64,000 bases of DNA from Actinomadura montaniterrae (GTDB lineage: Bacteria > Actinomycetota > Actinomycetes > Streptosporangiales > Streptosporangiaceae): assembly GCF_008923365.1 (NCBI RefSeq), contig NZ_WBMR01000006.1:1724-65723 (forward strand). Direction: 5' to 3'. Below the pieces are notes generated by a model that did no database searches, had not been told where the DNA came from, and worked only from the letters and a program-made list of their open reading frames with translations. Each line of letters starts with the position of its first letter. The first letter of the stretch is position 1. Of this stretch, positions 1 through 7,476 are shown piece by piece. The position numbers and the translations under genes are program-made.

Positions 1-2
1 GC

Positions 3-124
3 GGGGCAGGCGGAGCCTGCCCCCATCACCTGCCTAGGGGCCGCAGAGGCTCCAAAGTCAAGGGTGGACGAAGTCCATCGCGTAGCGACGCCGAAGGCGC
101 CCTTGACTTTGGAGGGGCGGCCCC
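3..124. repeat. Nested hairpin element with GNA triloops
   Basis: Positions 3-11 and 15-23 pair perfectly around a GGA loop. Next to this, 37-44 pairs with 117-124 and 50-64 pairs perfectly with 100-114. The 35 bases enclosed by the 15-bp stem fold completely into three adjacent small hairpins: 65-77 (TGGAC-GAA-GTCCA), 78-88 (TCGC-GTA-GCGA) and 89-99 (CGCC-GAA-GGCG). The result is a four-way, cloverleaf-like fold with no unpaired base at the junction, and every loop is a GNA triloop. It could be a dispersed intergenic repeat, a terminator of a gene before the window, or a structured RNA. The pairing is seen directly; the function is unknown. Confidence 0.7.
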
Positions 125-609
125 GTACGCAAGCGCCACCCCACCACCCGAACACCCTTTCTTCGATAAACGAGCCCTCCTTATGCCCTTCTCGCATCTT
201 CTTCAAGACTTTCGCGCCCTGCCCATCCGTACGCCCCTCCGCGCGCGCCTCCGTACGCCGCCTCATCGGCCAGTCGTTCTCGGGCCAAGCGAGCTCACGC
301 CGACGTCGTCCTGACGCCACAACCCCGCCCCGTACCTCCCTCACCTTGGGGGCAGCAACTTCACGAAGCGTTTCCCTCACTTCGAGCGCCGTTCGCCCGA
401 GCCTCCGTCTCCTGCACGCGACCTCTCGCGCCATGTGCTGTCTTGCCTGCCTGGGCTCTTGCCTGTGTGCGCTCTTGCCTGCGGTTTCGTCGGCTGTAGG
501 CGGGTTGGTTGAGCGTTCTCGAGCCGGGTAGCTACCCGGCCGTATGCGCGCGTCTGGGGTGTGGGTGGCGTGCGGCTGCGGCATCGGTCTCGGGGGACGA
601 GGGGAACGC
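125..609. other. Non-coding leader region upstream of narG
   Basis: No convincing gene lies here. An open frame covering 64-531 on the plus strand starts inside the hairpin element and translates to a low-complexity Arg/Ser/Pro/Ala sequence without a recognisable domain. The stretch is pyrimidine-rich on the plus strand, unlike the flanking coding DNA. The narG promoter must lie here, but I cannot place a clear -35/-10 pair. Confidence 0.5.
523..540. promoter_or_regulatory. 18-bp perfect palindrome upstream of narG
   Basis: GCCGGGTAG followed at once by CTACCCGGC is a perfect palindrome without spacer, 69 bases before the chosen narG start. Its place and symmetry suggest an operator for a dimeric regulator of the nitrate reductase operon. 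It could also form a stem in the leader mRNA. No regulator gene adjoins it on the upstream side within the window. Confidence 0.4.
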
Positions 610-3600
610 ATGGCATCGGCAACCGGGCCGCTGGGGTCGGACGACACGAACCCGCAGAGCAGTGCGACCCCAAAGACCCGCGCGACAAAGACCAGCGTGA
701 CAAAGACCAGTGCGGCCCCACACAGCGGCACGATGGCGCCGTTGCTGGCCGGTGGTGAGCCGATCGAGAAGGTGCTGCGCCAGGCGCAGTTCTTCGTCCC
801 GGGGAAACCGTCCGGCGATTATCGGCGGCTGCATCGGCGCGGCGGACGGAACGCCGAAGAATTCTATCGGGAGCGGTGGCGTCACGACCGGGAGGTCCGT
901 TCGACTCATGGCGTGAATTGCACGGGATCGTGCTCGTGGAAGGTGTACGTCAAGGACGGCATCATCACGTGGGAGACGCAGCAGACCGATTATCCGTCGG
1001 TCGGCCCGGACTCTCCGGAGTACGAGCCGCGGGGCTGCCCGCGCGGCGCGTCGTTCTCCTGGTACACGTATTCGCCGTCGCGCGTCCGGTATCCGTACGT
1101 GCGCGGGCCGCTGTTGGAGATGTGGCGGGAGACCAGGCGGCGGCTCGGGGATCCGGTGGCGGCGTGGGCGGAGATCACGGGCGATCCGGCGCGGTCGGCG
1201 CTCTACAAGGGGGCGCGCGGCAAGGGCGGGTTCGTGCGGTCGACGTGGGCGGAGGTCACGGAGCTGATCGCGGCCGCGCACGTCCACACGGTGAAGGAGT
1301 ACGGCCCGGACCGGGTGGTCGGCTTCTCGCCGATCCCGGCGATGTCGATGGTGTCGTACGCGGCGGGCACCCGTTTCCTGTCGATGATCGGCGGGACGAT
1401 CCTGTCGTTCTACGACTGGTACGCGGATCTGCCGATCGCGTCGCCGCAGGTGTTCGGGGACCAGACGGACGTCCCGGAGTCGGGCGACTGGTGGAATTCG
1501 TCGTATCTGATCGTCTGGGGCACGAATCTGCCGATCACGAGGACGCCGGACGCGCATTTCATGACGGAGGCGCGGTACCGGGGTCAGAAGGTCGTGGTGG
1601 TGTCGCCGGACTTCTCCGACCACACGAAGTTCGCCGACGACTGGCTGGCGGCGGCGCCGGGCACGGACGGGGCGCTCGGAATGGCGATGGGCCATGTGGT
1701 GCTGACCGAGTTCTTCCGCGACCGGCAGGTGCCGTATTTCGCGGAGTACACCAAGTCCTACACAGATCTGCCGTTCCTGGTGACGTTGGAGGAGCGCGGC
1801 GACGCGGTGGTCCCGGGACGGTTCCTGACGGCGGCCGAGTTGGGCGACGAGGGGGAGGGCGCGACGCACAAGCCGGTGCTGCTGGACTCGACCACAGGTG
1901 AGCCGGTGGCGCCGAACGGGTCGCTGGGGTTCCGCTTCACCGAGTCGGGGATGGGCCGGTGGAATCTCGATCTCGGTGGCGTCGACCCGCTGCTCACCCT
2001 GTACGGCCGGCACGAGGAGACGCGGCCGGTCGATCTGCCGCGTTTCGACGTCGGCGAGACGGAGGGCGGCGCGGTGGTGCGGCGCGGGGTGCCGGTGGCG
2101 CGGGTCGGCGGGCGGCTGGTGACGACGGTCCTCGATCTGCTGATGGCGCAGTACGCGGTGCGCCGCGACGGCCTGCCGGGGGAGTGGCCGGATGGCTACG
2201 GCGACGCGTCCCAGCCGGGCACGCCCGCCTGGCAGGAGGAGATCACCACGGTTCCGGCCGGGGCGGCGGTCAGGGTGGCGCGGGAGTTCGCCCGGAACGC
2301 GGAGGTGTCGCGCGGCCGGTCGATGATCTGCATGGGCGGCGGGACGAACCACTGGTACCACTCCGACGAGATCTACCGGACGTTCCTGACGCTGGTGATG
2401 CTGTGCGGCTGCCAGGGTGTGAACGGCGGCGGCTGGGCGCACTACGTCGGGCAGGAGAAGGTGCGTCCGCTGACGGGCTGGCAGCAGACGGCGTTCGCGC
2501 TGGACTGGCAGCGTCCGACCCGGCACATGACGGGCACGTCGTTCTTCTACCTGCACACCGATCAGTGGCGGTACGAGACGTTCGGCCCCAGCGAGTTGGC
2601 GACGCCGCTCGGCCGGGGCCTGTTCCGGAACAGAACGTTCGCGGACTGCCTCGCGCAGGCGTCCCGCCTGGGTTGGACGCCGAGCCATCCCGGGTTCGAC
2701 CGCAACCCGCTCGATCTCGCCGACGAGGCCAGGGCGGCGGGACGTCCGGTGGCCGATCACGTCGTGGACGAGTTGAAGGCGGGGCGGCTGCGGTTCGCGG
2801 GCGAGGATCCGGACGCGCCGGAGAACTGGCCGCGGGTGATGACGATCTGGCGGGCGAACGTCCTGGGCTCGTCGGGCAAGGGCATGGAGTACTTCATGCG
2901 GCACCTGCTGGGGACGGACGACGCCGTCCGCGCGGAGGAGTCGCCGCCGGAGCTGCGCCCGGCGGAGGTGGCGTGGCGGGACGAGGCGCCGCGCGGCAAG
3001 CTCGACCTGCTGACCACGATCGATTTCCGGATGACGAGTTCGTGTACCTACGCGGACGTCGTGCTGCCGGCGGCGACCTGGTACGAGAAGCACGACCTGT
3101 CGAGCACGGACATGCATCCGTTCGTGCATTCGTTCAATCCGGCGATCGCGCCGCCGTGGGAGACCCGCACCGACTTCGACGCGTTCCGGCTGATCGCCGA
3201 GGACTTCTCCCGCCTCGCGAAAGACCATCTCGGCACCCGCACCGACGTGCTGCCGGTGCCGTTGATGCACGACACCCCGGACGAGCTGGCGCAGCCGGGC
3301 GGCCGGGTCCTGGACTGGAAGGCGGGCGAGTGCGCGCCCGTCCCGGGCGTGACGATGCCGAAGCTGGTGACGATCGAGCGCGACTTCACGGCGGTCGCGG
3401 AGAAGATGGCGGCGCTCGGCCCGCTGGTCGACTCGCTCGGCACGTCCGTGAAGGGCATGACGTGGGTGCCGGAGGACGCCGTCGAGTACCTGCGGAGGTC
3501 CAACGGCACGGTCCGCGGCGGGGTGGCGGACGGCCGTCCCGCGCTGTCCCGTGACGTGTACCTGGCCGAGGCGATCCTCGCGCTGTCCGGGACGACGAAC

Positions 3601-4416
3601 GGGCGCGTCGCCGTCCAGGCGTGGAAGGACCTGGAGAAACGCACCGGGATGCCGCTGGCGGACCTCGCCGGGGAGCGGGCCGGGGAGCACATCTCGTTCG
3701 GCGACACCGTGACGCAGCCGCGCGCCGTGATCACCAGCCCGGAGTGGAGCGGCAGCGAGTCGGGCGGGCGCAGGTACTCGCCGTTCACGGTGAACGTCGA
3801 GCGGAAACGGCCCTGGCACACGCTGACGGGCCGGATGCACTTCTTCCTCGACCACGACTGGATCCATGAGTACGGCGAGGCGCTGCCGGCCTACCGCCCG
3901 CCGCTGAACCACGTCCGCCACTTCGCCGGGGAGCTGGGGGCGCGCGAGGAGGGGCGTCCCGAGGTCACCGTCCGGTACCTCACGCCGCATTCGAAGTGGT
4001 CGATCCATTCGGAGTACGCGGACAACCTGCACATGCTGCGGCTGTTCCGCGGCGGCCCGACGATCTGGATGAGCCCGCAGGACGCCGCCCGGATCGACGT
4101 GAAGGACAACGACTGGATCGAGGCGTACAACCGCAACGGGGTGGTGGCCTGCCGGGCCGTGGTCACCCACCGGATGCCGCGCGGCACCGTCTTCATGTAC
4201 CACGCCAAGGACCGGCACCTGATGACGCCGCGGTCGGAGATCTCCGGCTGGCACGGCGGCTCCGACAACTCGCTGACCCGCCTGGTGATCAAGCCGACCC
4301 ACATGATCGGCGGCTACGCGCAGCTCAGCTACGCGTTCAACTACCACGGCCCGACCGGCAACCAGCGCGACGAGATCGCGGTGATCCGCAAGCGGTCCCA
4401 GGAGGTGCGGTTCTGA
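610..4416 (+). CDS. narG: Respiratory nitrate reductase alpha subunit NarG
   Basis: Catalytic molybdenum-cofactor subunit of membrane-bound nitrate reductase, reducing nitrate to nitrite with electrons passed from quinol through NarI and NarH; it works on the cytoplasmic face. The product is 1268 residues, slightly longer than the usual 1220-1250 because of a Thr/Lys/Ser-rich N-terminal extension of about 45 residues. The FS0 cluster ligands H100, C104, C108 and C143 sit in the HGVNCTGSCSW and EPRGCPRGASFSW motifs. The Mo ligand Asp is about residue 269 in SFYDWY, followed by the QTDVPES block. I chose ATG 610 because GACGAGGGG lies just before it; an in-frame ATG at 544 lacks a good ribosome site. 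First gene of narGHJI; its stop overlaps the narH start. Confidence 0.97.
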   Translation: MASATGPLGSDDTNPQSSATPKTRATKTSVTKTSAAPHSGTMAPLLAGGEPIEKVLRQAQFFVPGKPSGDYRRLHRRGGRNAEEFYRERWRHDREVRSTHGVNCTGSCSWKVYVKDGIITWETQQTDYPSVGPDSPEYEPRGCPRGASFSWYTYSPSRVRYPYVRGPLLEMWRETRRRLGDPVAAWAEITGDPARSALYKGARGKGGFVRSTWAEVTELIAAAHVHTVKEYGPDRVVGFSPIPAMSMVSYAAGTRFLSMIGGTILSFYDWYADLPIASPQVFGDQTDVPESGDWWNSSYLIVWGTNLPITRTPDAHFMTEARYRGQKVVVVSPDFSDHTKFADDWLAAAPGTDGALGMAMGHVVLTEFFRDRQVPYFAEYTKSYTDLPFLVTLEERGDAVVPGRFLTAAELGDEGEGATHKPVLLDSTTGEPVAPNGSLGFRFTESGMGRWNLDLGGVDPLLTLYGRHEETRPVDLPRFDVGETEGGAVVRRGVPVARVGGRLVTTVLDLLMAQYAVRRDGLPGEWPDGYGDASQPGTPAWQEEITTVPAGAAVRVAREFARNAEVSRGRSMICMGGGTNHWYHSDEIYRTFLTLVMLCGCQGVNGGGWAHYVGQEKVRPLTGWQQTAFALDWQRPTRHMTGTSFFYLHTDQWRYETFGPSELATPLGRGLFRNRTFADCLAQASRLGWTPSHPGFDRNPLDLADEARAAGRPVADHVVDELKAGRLRFAGEDPDAPENWPRVMTIWRANVLGSSGKGMEYFMRHLLGTDDAVRAEESPPELRPAEVAWRDEAPRGKLDLLTTIDFRMTSSCTYADVVLPAATWYEKHDLSSTDMHPFVHSFNPAIAPPWETRTDFDAFRLIAEDFSRLAKDHLGTRTDVLPVPLMHDTPDELAQPGGRVLDWKAGECAPVPGVTMPKLVTIERDFTAVAEKMAALGPLVDSLGTSVKGMTWVPEDAVEYLRRSNGTVRGGVADGRPALSRDVYLAEAILALSGTTNGRVAVQAWKDLEKRTGMPLADLAGERAGEHISFGDTVTQPRAVITSPEWSGSESGGRRYSPFTVNVERKRPWHTLTGRMHFFLDHDWIHEYGEALPAYRPPLNHVRHFAGELGAREEGRPEVTVRYLTPHSKWSIHSEYADNLHMLRLFRGGPTIWMSPQDAARIDVKDNDWIEAYNRNGVVACRAVVTHRMPRGTVFMYHAKDRHLMTPRSEISGWHGGSDNSLTRLVIKPTHMIGGYAQLSYAFNYHGPTGNQRDEIAVIRKRSQEVRF

Positions 4417-6053
4417 TGAGGCCGATGGCGCAGGTCGCGATGGTGATGAACCTCGACAAGTGCATCGGCTGCCACACCTGCTCGGTGACGTGCAAGCAGA
4501 CGTGGACGAACCGTCCGGGCACCGAGTACGTGTACTTCAACAACGTCGAGACGAAGCCGGGCGTCGGGTACCCGAAGCGGTACGAGGACCAGGACCGGTG
4601 GAACGGCGGCTGGAAGCTCGACCGCAGGGGACGCCTCCAGTTGAAGGCGGGCGGGCGGCTGCTGAAGTTGCTGTCGATCTTCTACAACCCGAACCTGCCG
4701 TCGATCGACGACTACGGCGACCCGTGGACCTACGACTACCAGACGGTGGTGAACGCGCCGCTCGGCACGCGGAACCCGAGCGTCCACTCGGTCTCGGCGC
4801 TGACCGGCCGGGACATGGACCCGCGCTGGGGCAGCAACTGGGACGACGACCTGGCGGGCGCGCCCGAGACCGCGCCGTCCGACCCGAACCTCGCGGGCCT
4901 GGAGGACCGGGTCAAGATGGAGTTCGAGCAGGTGTTCATGTTCTACCTGCCGCGGATCTGCGAGCACTGCCTGAACCCGTCGTGCGTCGCGTCGTGCCCG
5001 TCCGGCGCGATGTACAAGCGGTCCGAGGACGGGATCGTGCTGGTCGACCAGGACCGCTGCCGGGGCTGGCGGTTCTGCGTGTCGGGCTGCCCGTACAAGA
5101 AGGTGTACTTCAACCACCGCACCGGCAAGGCGGAGAAGTGCACGCTGTGCTTCCCGCGCATCGAGGAGGGGCAGCCGACGATCTGCTCGGAGACGTGCGT
5201 GGGCCGCCTCCGCTACCTCGGGCTGTTCCTGTACGACGCCGACAGGGTGACCGAGGCCGCCGCGACCCCCGATGAGCAGGACCTTTACGAGGCGCAGCTG
5301 TCGGTGTTCCTCGACCCGTCCGACCCGGAGGTGCGGGCGGAGGCCGCGAGGGCGGGCATCCCGGCGGACTGGGTGGACGCGGCGCGGCGGTCGCCGGTGT
5401 ACGCGCTCGCCGTCCGGCACCGGGTGGCGCTGCCGCTGCATCCGGAGTACCGGACGCTGCCGATGGTCTGGTACATCCCGCCGCTGTCCCCGGTCGCGGA
5501 CGTCGCGCACGCCGGCGGCTACGACCACGGCGACCCCGACAAGGTGTTCGCCACCATCGACGACCTGCGGATTCCCATCGAATACCTGGCGAACCTGTTC
5601 ACCGCCGGGAAGGCGGAGACGGTCCGGGACGTGCTCCGGAAGCTGGCCGCGGTCCGGGCCGTCATGCGGGCGGGGCAGCTCGGCCTCGACCTGGACGAGG
5701 ACCTGCCCGCGTCGGTCGGCGCGACCCCCGACGACCTCGACGACCTGTACCGGCTGCTCGCCATCGGCAAGTACGAGGACCGCTACGTCGTCCCGAAGGC
5801 GCACGCGGAGGACGCGGGCCGGCTGATGGCCCAGCACGAGCAGCTGTTCTGCAGCCTGGACGGCGAGGGCGGCCCCGGCATGGGCGGGGACGGCCCGCCG
5901 AGCTTCGAGAGCTTCCATCCGGGCAGGTCCGCGAACGCCTCCGGCGGCGGGAGCACGTTCCGCGCCGGCGACGGCCGCACGCACTTCAACCTGCTCGGCT
6001 GGAACGGCCGCGGCGACGCCCCGCACCTCTTCCCCGAGGCGGGCGAGCCGTGA
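4416..6053 (+). CDS. narH: Nitrate reductase beta subunit NarH
   Basis: Iron-sulfur electron-transfer subunit, linking the haem b subunit NarI to NarG. The product is 545 residues (E. coli NarH is 512). Cys ligands are seen in CIGCHTCSVTCK (residues 16-26), CEHCLNPSCVASCP (from about 182), CRGWRFCVSGCP and CTLCFP...CSETCVG. The Trp in CRGWRFC replaces a Cys, the family signature of the single [3Fe-4S] cluster among three [4Fe-4S] clusters. The start codon overlaps the narG stop by one base (TGATG), with GGAGG 10 bases upstream; an ATG at 4425 is a possible alternative. The C-terminal 50 residues are Gly-rich and probably flexible. Confidence 0.97.
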   Translation: MRPMAQVAMVMNLDKCIGCHTCSVTCKQTWTNRPGTEYVYFNNVETKPGVGYPKRYEDQDRWNGGWKLDRRGRLQLKAGGRLLKLLSIFYNPNLPSIDDYGDPWTYDYQTVVNAPLGTRNPSVHSVSALTGRDMDPRWGSNWDDDLAGAPETAPSDPNLAGLEDRVKMEFEQVFMFYLPRICEHCLNPSCVASCPSGAMYKRSEDGIVLVDQDRCRGWRFCVSGCPYKKVYFNHRTGKAEKCTLCFPRIEEGQPTICSETCVGRLRYLGLFLYDADRVTEAAATPDEQDLYEAQLSVFLDPSDPEVRAEAARAGIPADWVDAARRSPVYALAVRHRVALPLHPEYRTLPMVWYIPPLSPVADVAHAGGYDHGDPDKVFATIDDLRIPIEYLANLFTAGKAETVRDVLRKLAAVRAVMRAGQLGLDLDEDLPASVGATPDDLDDLYRLLAIGKYEDRYVVPKAHAEDAGRLMAQHEQLFCSLDGEGGPGMGGDGPPSFESFHPGRSANASGGGSTFRAGDGRTHFNLLGWNGRGDAPHLFPEAGEP

Positions 6054-6718
6054 GCCGCGCCCGGGCCGGCGGCGGGGTCGACAGCAGGGCCGGCGGCGGG
6101 GTCGGCCCGTACAAGCTCGCCTCCGTGTTGCTGCAGTACCCGACCCTCGCGCTGTTCGACGGGCTCGGCCACCTCGACGCCGCCGCGGCGGCGACCGCGC
6201 CGCGCGCGAGCCGCGACGGCTTCGCCCGCTTCCTGCGCTGGCTGCGCGCCACCCCGCCGACCGAGGTCGCGCAGCACTACGTCGAGACGTTCGACCTGCG
6301 CCGCCGCTGCGCGCTGTACCTCACGTACTACCGGTACGGCGACACCCGCAAGCGCGGGATGGCGATGCTCACCTTCAAGGCCGCGTACCGCGCGGCCGGG
6401 TTCGAGCCGTCGGAGGACGAGCTGCCCGACTACCTGCCGCTCGTCCTGGACTTCGCGGCGCTCACCCCGCGCGGGGAGAGGCTGCTGCGCGGGCACCGCG
6501 CCGACCTGGAGCTGCTGCGCCGCGCGCTCGCCGACGCGGGGACCCCCTACGCGGACGTGGTGGCGGCCGTGTGCGCGCGGCTGCCGAAGCTGGGCCGCCG
6601 GGACCTGGCGCTGGTCGGCCGGGCCTGGGAGAAGGGACCACCGGAGGAGGAGGTGGGGCTGGAGCCGTTCGCCCCGCCCGGATACCTCGACGGAAGCGGA
6701 ACGGGGGCACGGCGGTGA
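6050..6718 (+). CDS. narJ: Nitrate reductase assembly chaperone NarJ
   Basis: Cytoplasmic system-specific chaperone of the TorD/NarJ family that holds apo-NarGH while the molybdenum cofactor is inserted and before docking to NarI. It is not part of the mature enzyme. The product is 222 residues and all-helical in character. It has the YVETFDLRRRCALYLTYYRYGDTRKRG segment typical of NarJ and the DYLPLVLDFAAL motif near residue 125. A GTG start overlaps the narH stop by four bases (GTGA), so translation is coupled. The first 20 residues are a Gly/Arg-rich extension. Confidence 0.95.
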   Translation: MSRARAGGGVDSRAGGGVGPYKLASVLLQYPTLALFDGLGHLDAAAAATAPRASRDGFARFLRWLRATPPTEVAQHYVETFDLRRRCALYLTYYRYGDTRKRGMAMLTFKAAYRAAGFEPSEDELPDYLPLVLDFAALTPRGERLLRGHRADLELLRRALADAGTPYADVVAAVCARLPKLGRRDLALVGRAWEKGPPEEEVGLEPFAPPGYLDGSGTGARR

Positions 6719-7458
6719 GCGGCTTCGAGTTGTGGTGGTGGGTGATCCTGCCCTACGCGGCGATGGTCGTGTTCGTCGTCGGGCACATCTGGCGCTGGCG
6801 CTACGACCAGTTCGGCTGGACGAGCCGGTCGACGCAGCTGCAGGAGCGCCGGCTGCTGAAGTGGGGCGCGCCGCTGTTCCACTATTCGGCGTTCGCGGCG
6901 ATCGCCGGGCACGTCATCGGCATCCTGGTCCCGCGGTCGTTCACCGAGTGGCTCGGCGTCCCGGAACGGGCGTACACCCTGTTCTCCGGCATCGCCGGGT
7001 CCGTCGCGGCGATCGGGGTGCTGGTCGGCGCGGGCATCCTGGTCTTCCGCCGGATGGGGGTGCCGCGCGTCCGCGCGACCACGAGCGCCGTCGACTACCT
7101 CGCGCTGGTGCTGCTCGGCGTCATCAGCCTGCTCGGCATCTACCTGACGCTCGGCGTGCAGGAGTTCGGGAGCGGCTACGACTACCGGACGACCGTGTCG
7201 GTGTGGTTCCGCAGCCTGTTCGCCGGCGACCCGGACCACCGGGCGATCGGCGACGCACCGGTGATGTACCAGGTACACGCCACCGCCGCTTGGATGATCT
7301 TCGCGGTGTGGCCGTTCAGCCGGCTCGTCCACGCCTGGAGCTACCCGCTGTGGTACCTGTGGCGGCCCTACGTCGTCTACCGGGACCGGCGCGCGGGCCC
7401 GCCGCCCGAGCCGGGGACGGGCGGCCGGCGGTGGCGGAAGATCGGCGTGCCGTACTGA
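6715..7458 (+). CDS. narI: Nitrate reductase gamma subunit NarI (cytochrome b)
   Basis: Membrane haem-b subunit that oxidises quinol and anchors NarGH. The product is 247 residues with five hydrophobic segments. Likely haem-ligand histidines lie in LFHYSAFAAIAGHVIG (segment 2) and in VMYQVHATAAWMIF and FSRLVHAWSYP (segment 5), matching the four His of the family. PRVRATTSAVDY in the cytoplasmic loop is also conserved. A GTG start overlaps the narJ stop (GTGA). It ends 18 bases before the convergent regulator gene. No narK nitrate transporter follows, so nitrate uptake must be encoded elsewhere. Confidence 0.95.
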   Translation: MSGFELWWWVILPYAAMVVFVVGHIWRWRYDQFGWTSRSTQLQERRLLKWGAPLFHYSAFAAIAGHVIGILVPRSFTEWLGVPERAYTLFSGIAGSVAAIGVLVGAGILVFRRMGVPRVRATTSAVDYLALVLLGVISLLGIYLTLGVQEFGSGYDYRTTVSVWFRSLFAGDPDHRAIGDAPVMYQVHATAAWMIFAVWPFSRLVHAWSYPLWYLWRPYVVYRDRRAGPPPEPGTGGRRWRKIGVPY

Positions 7459-7476
7459 CCGCTCACGGCTGGCCGG

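Noticed and set aside
50-114. tRNA gene suggested by the cloverleaf-like fold
   Set aside because: Stem and loop sizes are wrong (15-bp outer stem, three-base loops), and no anticodon loop or T-loop sequence is present.
1-124. Chromosome telomere
   Set aside because: GNA-loop hairpins recall actinomycete telomeres, but coding DNA follows normally, no second telomere-like array is seen, and nothing shows that position 1 is a replicon end.
64-531. Plus-strand frame of 155 codons before narG
   Set aside because: Starts in the hairpin element, low-complexity Arg/Ser/Pro product, no ribosome site and no domain.
532-4347. Very long open frame on the minus strand opposite narG
   Set aside because: Arg/Pro/Ala-rich translation without any domain; it mirrors narG, whose motifs are unambiguous. 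Typical of GC-rich antisense frames.
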